Assembly (NCBI RefSeq): GCF_004348825.1
Contig: NZ_SMJU01000001.1
Span: 1-64,000, forward strand
Length of the DNA stretch: 64,000 bases
Direction of reading: 5' to 3'
Source of the DNA: Arundinibacter roseus
Lineage (GTDB): Bacteria; Bacteroidota; Bacteroidia; Cytophagales; Spirosomataceae
Below are positions 8,266 through 17,077 of this stretch, one piece after another. A model generated the notes under the pieces. It did no database searches. It was not told the origin of the DNA and was given only the letters and a program-made list of their open reading frames with translations. Numbering within the stretch: the first letter of the stretch is position 1; every line of letters begins with the position of its first letter. Made by a program: the position numbers and the translations under genes.

Positions 8266-9168
8266 ATGAATCTTAAATCAATCGGTATTGTGCTGGGTGT
8301 CTGTTTCCTGGCCGCCTCCTGTAACCAACATCGGGTGCAGGTAACAGAAAGTGGGCTAAAATATCAATTTCACGAACATGATGATGATGCACCCAAATCT
8401 AAACTCGGGGATATAGTTTCCTTTCATCTGCTTTTGAAAAACAGCGAAGACTCTGTATTACGTGATACGTACAAGGAAAACCTGCCCGTTAAGCTCGTAC
8501 TTCAGCAACCCCCTTTCAAAGGTAGTTTTGAAGAAGGACTTGCCATGCTTGCCAAAGGCGACAGTGCCACGTTCTTTGTCAGTGCCGATACGCTCTTTGC
8601 AAAAATGATGCAGCCACTGCCTCCGATGGTAAAAAAAGGCACAGATCTTACATTTACTGTTAAGGTATTGAACGTTCAGTCGTCAGAAGATTTCCAGAAA
8701 GATCAGGCTGCCAAGGGTGCTGCCCAAAAGTCAGTGGATGCCAAAATCATCAGCGATTATCTGGCCAAAAACAAGCTAACTGCTCAAAAAACCGAATCAG
8801 GCCTTCATTATATTGTTCAAACTCCGGGCTCAGGTGCTACACCTGCCCAAGGCGATGTTGTGAAAGTACACTACACAGGCAAACTGCTGGACGGAAAAGT
8901 ATTTGACAGCTCTATCGGCAATCCTCAAACAGGTGGCAAACCCATCGACTTTCAGGTTGGCGTAGGCATGGTAATTCCGGGTTGGGAAGAAGGCATTATG
9001 TCGATGCGTAAAGGCGAGAAACGCACCTTAATCATTCCGTCAGGATTGGCCTACGGAAGCGAAGGCTCCGGACCAATACCTGCCAATGCCGTGTTGCTTT
9101 TTGATGTTGAATTAGTAGATTTCTCAAAATCTGGTACAGGAAATACTCCGGCTGGTAATACCCCCTAA
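8266..9168 (+). CDS. FKBP-type peptidyl-prolyl isomerase lipoprotein (two FKBP modules)
   Basis: 300 aa. A lipoprotein signal with LAASC puts the lipidated Cys at about residue 19. Residues about 25-140 form a degenerate FKBP-like half. Residues about 180-290 are a complete FKBP domain: VHYTGKLLDGKVFDSS, IDFQVG, MVIPGWEEG, LAYGSEGSG and LLFDVEL keep the active-site Tyr, Phe-Asp, Trp and C-terminal Phe. It likely assists folding of exported proteins at the envelope. The next gene, 5 bp away, codes for a second FKBP lipoprotein, so the two are almost certainly one operon. Confidence 0.92.
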   Translation: MNLKSIGIVLGVCFLAASCNQHRVQVTESGLKYQFHEHDDDAPKSKLGDIVSFHLLLKNSEDSVLRDTYKENLPVKLVLQQPPFKGSFEEGLAMLAKGDSATFFVSADTLFAKMMQPLPPMVKKGTDLTFTVKVLNVQSSEDFQKDQAAKGAAQKSVDAKIISDYLAKNKLTAQKTESGLHYIVQTPGSGATPAQGDVVKVHYTGKLLDGKVFDSSIGNPQTGGKPIDFQVGVGMVIPGWEEGIMSMRKGEKRTLIIPSGLAYGSEGSGPIPANAVLLFDVELVDFSKSGTGNTPAGNTP

Positions 9169-9173
9169 GGACT

Positions 9174-10067
9174 ATGAAAGTGGTGAATACAAACGGTTGG
9201 ATAGTAGCCCTCGGGCTATTGGTGGGTGGTCTTCTGTCGGCTTGTAATGATCAATCAAATATAATTGGTGATCAGAAAAAAGCTCAGAACGACGAGGAAA
9301 TCAGAACCTATCTGTCAGAAAATGGAATTACAGCTCAGCGGACTACCGAAGGCCTGTATTACTCCGTAATCTCCCGCGGCACAAGCGGGCAGAAGGTTGC
9401 TGTTGGTGACGAAGTGAAGGTAACGTATGTAGCCACCCGCCTGGATGGAGTTTTGGTAGATAGTAGCGAGATCACGCTCAACAAGCCTGTCCGAGCAATA
9501 TTTGGTATATCCAAGCTTCCATTTTTTTCAGATCAGGCCATGTCGCTTGTGTTCGGAACGCCGCTGCTCACAGAGGGGGATTCTGCTGTACTTTTCCTGC
9601 CTTCGTACCTTAGTTTAGGAGCAACAGGTACTTTACTTTTTCCAGCATATAGTCCCGTCAGGATTGATTTGAAGGTAACTAGTATCAGCACCGAAACAGA
9701 ACAAATGGATGCTTTCGTGCGTGATCATGCCGTAGTCATTACCGAAACAACTGAAAGCGGACTGCGGTTTGGAAAATTAGTTTCCTATCCTGATTCCGCA
9801 GAGGTAAAAGACGGAAGCGTTTTGCAGGTAAAATATACAGGTCGCCGGATGGATTACACTATTTTCGATTCAGGGACTATTAGCGTAACCGTAGGTAGTA
9901 CAAGCCTTGTACGTGGATTTACGGAAGGTCTACTGAAATTACGAGCGGGCGAAAAAGCGAATTTGCTTTTCCCATCGGCCCTCGGGTACGGTACACAGGG
10001 AAACAACAATATTCCTGGCTTTGCACCGCTTTATTTTGAAGTAGAAATTGTGTCAAAATCCAATTGA
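9174..10067 (+). CDS. FKBP-type peptidyl-prolyl isomerase lipoprotein, second copy
   Basis: 297 aa with a lipoprotein signal ending LLSAC. Two FKBP-like halves follow. The first (about 50-165) keeps VGDEVKVTYVATRLDG but lacks the active-site set. The second (about 195-295) has VKYTGRRMDYTIFDSG, LVRGFTEGL, LGYGTQGNN and LYFEVEI. The active-site Trp is replaced by Phe (RGF instead of PGW), so catalysis may be weak and a chaperone role is possible. It is translationally close to the preceding FKBP gene (5-bp gap) and is followed by a strong terminator. Confidence 0.87.
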   Translation: MKVVNTNGWIVALGLLVGGLLSACNDQSNIIGDQKKAQNDEEIRTYLSENGITAQRTTEGLYYSVISRGTSGQKVAVGDEVKVTYVATRLDGVLVDSSEITLNKPVRAIFGISKLPFFSDQAMSLVFGTPLLTEGDSAVLFLPSYLSLGATGTLLFPAYSPVRIDLKVTSISTETEQMDAFVRDHAVVITETTESGLRFGKLVSYPDSAEVKDGSVLQVKYTGRRMDYTIFDSGTISVTVGSTSLVRGFTEGLLKLRAGEKANLLFPSALGYGTQGNNNIPGFAPLYFEVEIVSKSN

Positions 10068-10088
10068 TCGCACGCTTTCAGTTGGTAT

Positions 10089-10133
10089 AAAAACGAAAGA
10101 GGCCGTCCCGCTAGGATGGCCTCTTTCGTTTTT
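10089..10133 (+). terminator. Rho-independent terminator after the FKBP pair
   Basis: Stem AAAACGAAAGAGGCC / GGCCTCTTTCGTTTT with a 13-nt loop and a T-rich 3' side. It lies about 20 bp after the second FKBP stop. Confidence 0.9.
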
Positions 10134-10242
10134 ATATCTGTCTTGTTTCCGTCAACTTTTATACCTTGTGCAGGCAAAAGTCATCGATCATCCGTAAACT
10201 TATCTGCATCAATTTTATTTCGTGAACTTTACAGGAAAAACT

Positions 10243-10836
10243 ATGGAACTTTGTTTTGCAACAAATAACCTGCACAAACTCGCCGAAATTCAGGATCTTA
10301 TGGGTGCTGAATTTCGTCTGTTAACCCTCGAAGATATTGGCTGTTTTGAGGATATTCCAGAAACTCAACCTACGATTGCGGCTAACTCGCACCAAAAGGC
10401 CGAGTACATTTGGGAGCATTTTGGAGCCAATGCTTTCGCCGACGATACAGGCCTGGAAGTGTACGCCCTCGACAATGAGCCCGGTGTGTATTCGGCGCGC
10501 TATGCCGGCCCGCAACGCGATGCCAACGACAATATTGAGCACCTGTGGCACCGACTGGCCGAAACCGGAAAAACGCTCCCTTCGCCGGCTCGCTTTGTGA
10601 CCATCATTACGCTGGTGCATCGTGGAAAATACTATCAATTTGAAGGAATCATGGAAGGCTCAATTATTGCTAAAAAAAGAGGAACCAATGGCTTTGGCTA
10701 TGATCCCGTTTTTTTGCCTTTGGGACATTCACGCACGTTTGCCGAAATGAGCCGGGAAGAAAAAGGGCAGCTGAGTCATCGTGCCAAAGCATTTGAAAAA
10801 CTGGTTGAGTTTCTTAAACAGTCGCCTTTGGAATAA
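10243..10836 (+). CDS. rdgB: XTP/dITP pyrophosphatase (non-canonical purine NTP hydrolase)
   Basis: 197 aa from the ATG at 10243 (MELCFATNNLHKLAEI). A GTG seven codons upstream is in frame but not needed: the ATG has AGGA 8 bp before it and gives the standard start. The enzyme removes ITP, XTP and dITP from nucleotide pools. Family motifs are ATNNxHKxxEI, DDTGLEVYALDNEPGVYSARYAG, and FGYDPVFLP...FAEMSREEKGQLSHRAKA. It lies between two terminators with PPK2 63 bp downstream, so the two may be co-transcribed. Both act on nucleotide phosphates. Confidence 0.95.
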   Translation: MELCFATNNLHKLAEIQDLMGAEFRLLTLEDIGCFEDIPETQPTIAANSHQKAEYIWEHFGANAFADDTGLEVYALDNEPGVYSARYAGPQRDANDNIEHLWHRLAETGKTLPSPARFVTIITLVHRGKYYQFEGIMEGSIIAKKRGTNGFGYDPVFLPLGHSRTFAEMSREEKGQLSHRAKAFEKLVEFLKQSPLE

Positions 10837-10899
10837 AGCAGACTTGTAAAAATGCGTTCGTTTTTTTTAACTATTTCATTTTCATCAACATAGAAACCT

Positions 10900-11790
10900 A
10901 TGCCCCATTTTGATCCTGATTTCTTCCGCTACGATGGCTCCCGACCGTTCAATATTGCGTCAACTGATACCAAAATTCCTGACATTTATGATACAAGGGA
11001 AGAATATGAAGAATTGTTAAAGGAATCTGCGCAAAGTCTTGATGTACTGCAAAGCATGATGTACGCCCACAATCGGTACGGACTTTTGGTCATTTTGCAG
11101 GCGCTTGATGCCGCCGGAAAAGACGGTACGATCAAACACGTGTTATCGGGTGTAAATCCAATCGGGCTTAAAATTCATTCGTTCAAACGCCCCACAGTAA
11201 CTGAGCTTGGACACGATTACATGTGGCGCAGTTCGGTACTTTTGCCCGAACGCGGGTCAATCACAATCTTTAATCGTAGCTATTATGAAGAAGTGCTTGT
11301 GGTGAAAGTTCATCCTGAGATTCTGCTGCAAACGCAAAATTTGCCTGTTGAACTAACAGAAGATTTGGAGAAAGTTTGGAAAAACAGATACAAGGATATT
11401 CGAAATTTTGAAAAATATCTGTATCGAAATGGTATTCGCGTGATGAAAATATTTTTAAATGTATCCAAAAAAGAACAGGCAGAACGGCTCATTGAGCGCA
11501 TTCAGGACCCATCTAAAAACTGGAAATTTGAAGAAGGTGATGTAAAAGAACGAGGCTATTGGAACGAGTATATGGATGCTTACGAAACCTGCATCAACAA
11601 AACAGCCTCTAAACAGGCACCGTGGTATGTAGTGCCCGCGGACGACAAGAAAAATGCGCGATTGATTGTTGGTAAATTAATTGCCGAAGAACTTCAAAAA
11701 ATGCATCTAAGCTATCCGAAAGTAGACGACAAACGCTCAGAGGAATTACAGCATTTTATTGATTTAATCAATTCTCAAAACGAGGAGTAA
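10900..11790 (+). CDS. ppk2: Polyphosphate kinase 2 family protein (class III-like)
   Basis: 296 aa, single-domain PPK2. The Walker A-like QALDAAGKDGT lies at about 68-79, GLKIHSFKRPT and ELGHDYMWR follow, then the Walker B/lid region FNRSYYEEVLVVKVHPE and KNWKFEEGDVKER. PPK2 enzymes transfer phosphate between polyphosphate and nucleotides. The sequence resembles, from memory, the Cytophaga hutchinsonii class III enzymes that phosphorylate both AMP and ADP, but class cannot be proved by reading. It follows rdgB on the same strand and ends at a bidirectional terminator. Confidence 0.88.
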   Translation: MPHFDPDFFRYDGSRPFNIASTDTKIPDIYDTREEYEELLKESAQSLDVLQSMMYAHNRYGLLVILQALDAAGKDGTIKHVLSGVNPIGLKIHSFKRPTVTELGHDYMWRSSVLLPERGSITIFNRSYYEEVLVVKVHPEILLQTQNLPVELTEDLEKVWKNRYKDIRNFEKYLYRNGIRVMKIFLNVSKKEQAERLIERIQDPSKNWKFEEGDVKERGYWNEYMDAYETCINKTASKQAPWYVVPADDKKNARLIVGKLIAEELQKMHLSYPKVDDKRSEELQHFIDLINSQNEE

Positions 11791-11806
11791 AGCCAGGCTA
11801 CCACAT

Positions 11807-11846
11807 AAAAATAGCAGGAAGCCTTTCAGGACTTCCTGCTATTTTT
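11807..11846. terminator. Bidirectional terminator between ppk2 and the coiled-coil gene
   Basis: AAAATAGCAGGAAG / CTTCCTGCTATTTT with a 10-nt loop, A-rich before and T-rich after, so it can serve both convergent genes. Confidence 0.92.
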
Positions 11847-11866
11847 ACACAATACATTTTTGATTA

Positions 11867-12817
11867 TTAACGAATTACGAAGTTTCCACCACCAATTCGA
11901 TATCCTTCGGCATATAGTTCAATGCTGTATTTGCCAGGGCGGAACTGTGATGAATTGTCGTAGATCATTTCCACTTTCTGATTATTGTTCAGGTATGCAA
12001 CTGACTCACGCGTGGTGAATTTTGTTTCCTGACCATTGACTTCAAATTCTCCCGAACCAACGGCATCATCAGAAAGAACTGCGCCTTCCGGATCAAGTAC
12101 GCGCACATAAATATCCTTCGTATCCTGACGGGTCAATGGATTTTCGGGCAAATCAAACACAACTTTAATTTTATCAACCCGCTTGGCTTTGTACGCATCG
12201 TCCTCTCTGGTTTTTCCTTTGTTTGTAACAGCCAATACTTTCAAGTTCTGTGCTTTAAGTGCAGCCGCACGATTTACCTTTTCCGAAAGCTCCTGATTTT
12301 GAGCCGTATAGGTCATCACAGAATCTGCCAATTCGGTTTGACGCTGCACGAGGGTCTCACGCTCACTCCGCAACGAACCTACCTGAACATTCAGCGAGTC
12401 ATTGTTAGCAGCCAATAGCTGATTTTCTTCGCGTAATTGCGCAATTTCCGTGTCCTTTTCAGTCAGGTAATTTTCGTATTCCTTAATCTTAGCCAGGTAT
12501 TTACCTGTTTCTACTTTCTTACTTCTGGAAAGAGCTACTTTATCGGCTTCCAGTTGGGCCTTCATTTTGTTTAGTTCTTCAACATCACCGCCCAACTTTT
12601 CTACTTCTGCAATTTTCAAGTTAAGAGCAGTCGACAAAGAATCCAGCTTCGTGCGGGTAGAGGCTACCTCCCTTACCTTTTCCATAACAACAGCCTCCTG
12701 ATTGGTCAATTCGGCTCTCTGTTGGAAAAACAGAAACCCTAACATGGCCGTGGCAATTGCCAAAACTACCACAACTGCCCATGCCGTACTTTGCTTTTTC
12801 TGTGCTTCGTTTTGCAT
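11867..12817 (-). CDS. Membrane-anchored periplasmic coiled-coil protein (paralogue of 51491-52399)
   Basis: 316 aa. After a short cytoplasmic start, one hydrophobic helix (about 11-29, AVVVVLAIATAMLGFLFF) anchors it. Residues about 35-190 are heptad-rich coiled coil (LDSLSTALNLKIAEVEKL and so on). The C-terminal domain, about 195-316, is probably a beta-sandwich and contains LKAQNLKVLAVTNKGK, DIYVRVLDPEG and a final GGNFVIR. The same layout and C-terminus recur in the 302-aa protein at 51491. I do not know a function; it may span periplasm to a cell-wall or outer-membrane partner. It is transcribed alone. Confidence 0.8.
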   Translation of the reverse strand: MQNEAQKKQSTAWAVVVVLAIATAMLGFLFFQQRAELTNQEAVVMEKVREVASTRTKLDSLSTALNLKIAEVEKLGGDVEELNKMKAQLEADKVALSRSKKVETGKYLAKIKEYENYLTEKDTEIAQLREENQLLAANNDSLNVQVGSLRSERETLVQRQTELADSVMTYTAQNQELSEKVNRAAALKAQNLKVLAVTNKGKTREDDAYKAKRVDKIKVVFDLPENPLTRQDTKDIYVRVLDPEGAVLSDDAVGSGEFEVNGQETKFTTRESVAYLNNNQKVEMIYDNSSQFRPGKYSIELYAEGYRIGGGNFVIR

Positions 12818-13275
12818 TTTGATTTACGTTTAGATTGAAATTAAGTTAGAAAAGAAAAAAGTACAGATTCACACATCCATCCACATTTAGTTTTACAATC
12901 TCTGATTCGTTTAAACTTTTCTGTACAGACCTCAGTCTGTAAAAATCCAATTTGGTTTTCCAGCAGTCATTTCCTGCTTTCTGAACTTGCTGCGTATTGA
13001 ACGTTATTCGTGTCCTGTTTAATATATAGTACTACAAAGACTGTTCTAAGCAAAAAGGAGAACAACCTGGTTGCTCTCCTTTTTAACCATTTGATTATTA
13101 ATAAATTACATTAATTATTAGCTTCACGAACCTTTTGACTAACCAATCGTCTGAATTAGTGAACGGCAAAAGAAGCTATTTATAATTTAAGAAGTGTAGA
13201 ATAAAATACACGACGCTCAGAAATCAAATCTATAAAACGTCCTATTTTCTCCCATATTCTGTCAGAATTTGTCCG
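12818..13275. other. 458-bp gap between two minus-strand genes
   Basis: No credible coding frame. It holds a hairpin TACAGAC-CTCA-GTCTGTA at 12924-12941 without a T-run, and a stronger terminator-like hairpin at 13052-13085. The rest is AT-rich and would contain the promoter of the coiled-coil gene and the 3' UTR of the peptidase transcript. Confidence 0.6.
13052..13085. terminator. Terminator-like hairpin in the 12.8-13.3 kb gap
   Basis: AAAAAGGAGAACAACC / GGTTGCTCTCCTTTTT, with one mismatch, has T-runs on both strands. On the minus strand it would end the M28 peptidase transcript about 190 nt after its stop. Confidence 0.7.
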
Positions 13276-14793
13276 CTATTTTTGTTGACCGTAGAGTTTA
13301 AATGATGCCTCCTCATACTTATCTCCGGCTACCCATTTTGGCGCAAGGGCACGATCAGCAATGAGCCGGGCTGCATAGGCATAGGCTTGTGAAAATTTCA
13401 AAAGGTAATTAAAATCAATGGTGTCAGGGTTGTCTGAAACCTGATGGTAATTTTTCATCAGCTCTGCATCAAATGCTCTGAAACCAGGCGTCATTGTTGG
13501 TGCCGGAATCCCTTTGGCAGCAAAACTTACGTTGTCCGATCGATCGAATAATCCCTGTTCCGGAGAAGGATCGGCTACAACGTCTAAACCAAAAGCCTTG
13601 CTTGCGGTTTCTATTTCGGCACGGGCGCCGGTTCGATCAAGGCCAATTACGCTCAAAATACTGGTATCATTATAGCCAGCACCATCCGAATTAAGATTAA
13701 AAATACACTGTTTCCAGGGTAATAGCGGGTGGTTGGCCAGGTATTTACTACCTAACAACCCAACTTCTTCGCCGGTCAGGGCTACCAAAAGAACGGAACG
13801 CTTCGGCGGATTTTGGGCCAGCGCCTCGGCAGCTGACAACAAGGCTACCACTCCAAACGCATTGTCGCGGGCACCATTAAAAATACTATCCTCAGCAGTA
13901 TACGGCTGCCCTCCTTGCTTACCCACCCCAACGTGGTCATAATGGGCAGTCAGAAGCACATATTCGTCCTTTAACTTTGCGTCCGAACCCTGAATATAAG
14001 CGGCTACGTTAAAACCATTAATCGGCTGAACGAGGCGTCCATCCGTTTTGATTTGCAGCGAAGTGGCTGCACGCAAAAGTTTGGTAAGGGCGGCTTCGCT
14101 ACCATTTACCCATGCGTGAGGAAGTGTCACAGGAGCTGTTCCATCTGCAAGTGATAGGCGTTCCCCAGAGAAATAATTCACCACAAAATTCCACGGAATG
14201 GGAGCTTTGAAAAGCTCAATTACCGCAACAGCTCCTTTTTCAGCAGCAATTCGGCGCTTCTGCGTGGATGCACTAATAATGTCGGAGGGTGTAGTTGCTT
14301 CTGATGAGCCGCTTTGTACCAGCACGATTTTCCCTTTGACATCCAGTCCTTTGTAATCGTCCCAGCCTTTGGCTACATCTTCCAACCCAAATCCTGCATA
14401 GGCAAGCGGTGCATCGATATTCATCGTCGAGCCTGCCATCAGAATCCAGTCTTTCTTCTGAACTAGCGTATCATTTCCGGCGATAAGCATACCCTCGCCC
14501 ACACTCCCCAATTTTTCAAGCGGTACGGGCTGCATGTAGCCTGACTGCCCCGATTGCCCCGGTGCGGGCGTAAGCCCCAAACGCCGGAACTGCTCCGCGA
14601 TATAGCGGGCAGCGACCAGATTGCCGGGCTCTCCCGTGCGTCGCCCCTGCAACTCATCTGACGCCAGGAAACGCATGTGAGCTTCTCTTTCTACTTTTTG
14701 GAGGTTAAACTCCGGAAGGCTTTTTCCCTTTTGACCAAACGCCGGGCTGATCAGCAAAAGTCCGAATGAGCATAGGTATAAAATCTTTTTCAT
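13276..14793 (-). CDS. M28-family zinc metallopeptidase with PA insert, exported
   Basis: 505 aa. A signal peptide (KKILYLCSFGLLLISPAFG) puts the enzyme in the periplasm or outside. An aminopeptidase-type M28 domain is split by a protease-associated (PA) insert at about 130-260. Zinc ligands are recognisable: His and Asp in LTAHYDHVGV and ARDNAFGVV, the Glu pair in LTGEEVGLLGS, Asp in NLNSDGAGYND, and His in KNYHQVSDNPDT. It probably trims amino acids from peptides. The upstream lipoprotein gene ends 36 bp away on the same strand, suggesting co-transcription. Confidence 0.92.
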   Translation of the reverse strand: MKKILYLCSFGLLLISPAFGQKGKSLPEFNLQKVEREAHMRFLASDELQGRRTGEPGNLVAARYIAEQFRRLGLTPAPGQSGQSGYMQPVPLEKLGSVGEGMLIAGNDTLVQKKDWILMAGSTMNIDAPLAYAGFGLEDVAKGWDDYKGLDVKGKIVLVQSGSSEATTPSDIISASTQKRRIAAEKGAVAVIELFKAPIPWNFVVNYFSGERLSLADGTAPVTLPHAWVNGSEAALTKLLRAATSLQIKTDGRLVQPINGFNVAAYIQGSDAKLKDEYVLLTAHYDHVGVGKQGGQPYTAEDSIFNGARDNAFGVVALLSAAEALAQNPPKRSVLLVALTGEEVGLLGSKYLANHPLLPWKQCIFNLNSDGAGYNDTSILSVIGLDRTGARAEIETASKAFGLDVVADPSPEQGLFDRSDNVSFAAKGIPAPTMTPGFRAFDAELMKNYHQVSDNPDTIDFNYLLKFSQAYAYAARLIADRALAPKWVAGDKYEEASFKLYGQQK

Positions 14794-14829
14794 GTGCAGA
14801 GAAAATTGAATAATTGGAATAACACGTTA

Positions 14830-15474
14830 CTATTGAATATTTACCTTCACATCGAACGGCTTTCGTTCGCTAATGATTAACTCCTGAAATCCATAGATAT
14901 GATACGAGCGCAACCTCCACTTTCCGTCAAGTGCGGCGGCCTGCATTATCAGATTTTTTTCAGATTCATATAAAGGATTCTTCGAAACGATTTTAGCTTC
15001 GATGCGTGCAGGTTGCCGGTTTTGGTCATCAAGAATCACTTTTAAAAATTGTACGGGTAAATCTTCTCCATTTTTTAGTACATAAGTAAAAGTCAGAGAA
15101 TCCGGGCGGCTTACTTCATAGCTTTGCCGATAGGCCGGCTTATTGATGTCAGCCTGAATAAATAATTCAAGTTCTTTTTGCCAGTCAATGGCATCAGAAT
15201 TTCGGCTTTCGGATTGTTCCCCAACAATCATCTGTTTTTCTACCGCAGGCTTTTGCTGATTCAGAATCTCAATTTGCTGCTCCATAAAGCCTTTTACGTC
15301 GTAATAAACGTTGGCTTGCGTTTTAGATTCTTTTTGAGACTCACATGAAGAAATAGTCCACACGATACACATACTCAAAAACCAGACAGCCCGGGTCGGT
15401 GTCGTTCTTTTGGTGTGTAAATGTTTTTTTGTAAAGATAGCGTACACTGTACAGGGGAAAAATGAAGGTTTCAA
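14830..15474 (-). CDS. Hypothetical lipoprotein
   Basis: Up to 214 aa. The N-terminus is unusual: about 28 residues with several Lys/Arg precede a hydrophobic run FLSMCIVWTISSC whose ISSC fits a lipobox at about residue 44. The true start may be later than the 15474 ATG, but no better Met leaves a basic n-region, so I keep the long form at low certainty. The mature part is mixed alpha/beta with no motif I know. Its C-terminal half (VQFLKVILDDQNRQPARIEA, KWRLRSYHIYG) looks like a small beta-sheet domain. It precedes the M28 peptidase gene by 36 bp. Confidence 0.6.
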   Translation of the reverse strand: MKPSFFPCTVYAIFTKKHLHTKRTTPTRAVWFLSMCIVWTISSCESQKESKTQANVYYDVKGFMEQQIEILNQQKPAVEKQMIVGEQSESRNSDAIDWQKELELFIQADINKPAYRQSYEVSRPDSLTFTYVLKNGEDLPVQFLKVILDDQNRQPARIEAKIVSKNPLYESEKNLIMQAAALDGKWRLRSYHIYGFQELIISERKPFDVKVNIQ

Positions 15475-15482
15475 TCGAATAT

Positions 15483-15516
15483 AAAAAAATTCAGAGAGCC
15501 AATGTGACTCTCTGAA
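15483..15516 (-). terminator. Terminator of the phosphatase-gpmI transcript
   Basis: TTCAGAGAG / CTCTCTGAA with a 9-nt loop. A T7 run follows on the minus strand. It lies 29 bp after the gpmI stop. Confidence 0.88.
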
Positions 15517-15544
15517 AGGCTAACACAGGTCGTGCGTATATAGT

Positions 15545-17077
15545 TTATAATAGGCTTTCTCCGGTCATTTCTACGGGCTTTTCGACACCCATCAGCGCCA
15601 GAATAGTAGGAGCTACGTCCGAAAGCTTACCGTTTTTGAGCGGCGTTGTATAGGTATTGTCCACAAGTATACAAGGTACAAGATTGAGCGAGTGTGCCGT
15701 ATTGGGCGAACCGTCATCATTAAACATATAGTCCGAATTGCCATGATCAGCAATAATAATAGATGAGTAGCCATGAGCGAGTCCGGTTGTTACGACGGCC
15801 TGTGTACATTTGTCGACTGTTTCGCAGGCTTTTACAGCAGCTTCAAAAACACCGGTATGTCCAACCATATCCGGGTTAGCAAAATTCAAACAAACAAAAT
15901 CAACTTCCTCTTTTTCAAGCGCCGGCACAATAGCATCCCGAATATCGTAGGCAGACATTTCAGGTTGCAGGTCATACGTAGCAACTTTGGGTGAAGGGCA
16001 CATTAAGCGACTTTCCCCTTCAAATTCGAGTTCACGCCCGCCTGAAAAGAAGAATGTTACGTGCGGGTATTTTTCGGTTTCAGCAATTCGGATCTGTTTT
16101 TTACCTGCTTTTGCCAGTACTTCGCCGAGGGTGTTTGTCAAATTATCTTTATCAAAAATTGCTTCTACGCCTATGTAGGTATCATCATAGTTGGTCATTG
16201 TGATATACCTGAGGTTCAGCTTGTGCATATTTTGCTCGTGGAAATCCTGCTGAGTAAGCACCTCGGTAATTTCCCGGCCACGATCGGTACGGAAATTAAA
16301 ACAAATCACGACATCATTTTCCTCAATGCAGGAAACGGGTGTTCCTTCTGCTGTAACGGCCACAATTGGCTTGATAAATTCATCCGTAATTCCATCCTGA
16401 TAAGACGCTTCTACGGTTTGAAGCACAGCGGTCTCCGGTACGTGCTGCCCTACTCCATGGACCATAGCGTCGTAGGCAAGTTTCACCCGTTCCCAGCGCT
16501 TGTCGCGATCCATGGCGTAATAGCGGCCTGTAATACTGGCAATTTTGCCGGTAGTAACGCCCATGTGCGTTTCCAGTTCTCTCAGAAACCCAAGACCACT
16601 TTTTGGGTCGCAGTCGCGACCGTCAGTAAATGCATGTACGAACACATCTGATAAACCCGCCTGATGCGCAATTGTACAAAGACCTTTGAGGTGATCAATG
16701 TGCGAATGTACCCCACCATCCGAAACAAGTCCAATAAAATGTACCTTGGTACGATTCGCTTTGGCATAGGCAAGAGCCTGCGCCAACACGGGTTCGTGAG
16801 CCAAAGTACCTTCCTGAACGGCCAAATTAATTTTTACCAAATCCTGATAAACCACTCGTCCGGCTCCCAGATTGGTGTGTCCTACTTCGGAGTTTCCCAT
16901 TTGTCCATCGGGTAAGCCAACGGCAAGGCCACTCGCTTCCAGCTTACTATGAGGATATTTTTGAAGAATGCTATCGTAAAAGGGTGTTTGAGCGGCCAAA
17001 ACAGCGGAACGGTTTTCTTCTCCGTTTTTGGCGATCCCCCAACCATCCATGATGATAAGTATGACTTTCTTATTCAT
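15545..17077 (-). CDS. gpmI: 2,3-bisphosphoglycerate-independent phosphoglycerate mutase
   Basis: 510 aa from the ATG at 17077 (MNKKVILIIMDGWGIAK). An upstream in-frame ATG at 17128 would add 17 non-family residues. The enzyme interconverts 3- and 2-phosphoglycerate through a phospho-Ser. The metal Asp in IIMDGWG, the catalytic Ser in GQMGNSEVGH, TDGRDCDPKSG, GRYYAMDRD, and the C-terminal metal set in IADHGNSDYM and NTAHSLN are all present. Its start overlaps the stop of the tyrosine phosphatase gene as ATGA, so the two are translationally coupled. With eno nearby, two consecutive glycolytic steps sit within 4 kb. Confidence 0.96.
   Translation of the reverse strand: MNKKVILIIMDGWGIAKNGEENRSAVLAAQTPFYDSILQKYPHSKLEASGLAVGLPDGQMGNSEVGHTNLGAGRVVYQDLVKINLAVQEGTLAHEPVLAQALAYAKANRTKVHFIGLVSDGGVHSHIDHLKGLCTIAHQAGLSDVFVHAFTDGRDCDPKSGLGFLRELETHMGVTTGKIASITGRYYAMDRDKRWERVKLAYDAMVHGVGQHVPETAVLQTVEASYQDGITDEFIKPIVAVTAEGTPVSCIEENDVVICFNFRTDRGREITEVLTQQDFHEQNMHKLNLRYITMTNYDDTYIGVEAIFDKDNLTNTLGEVLAKAGKKQIRIAETEKYPHVTFFFSGGRELEFEGESRLMCPSPKVATYDLQPEMSAYDIRDAIVPALEKEEVDFVCLNFANPDMVGHTGVFEAAVKACETVDKCTQAVVTTGLAHGYSSIIIADHGNSDYMFNDDGSPNTAHSLNLVPCILVDNTYTTPLKNGKLSDVAPTILALMGVEKPVEMTGESLL

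Noticed and set aside
12924-12941. TACAGAC-CTCA-GTCTGTA hairpin as a terminator or small RNA
   Set aside because: No T-run on either strand and no promoter in front; it may be chance in AT-rich DNA.
16061-16651. 196-codon frame antisense to gpmI
   Set aside because: Cys- and Phe-rich shadow of a verified gene.
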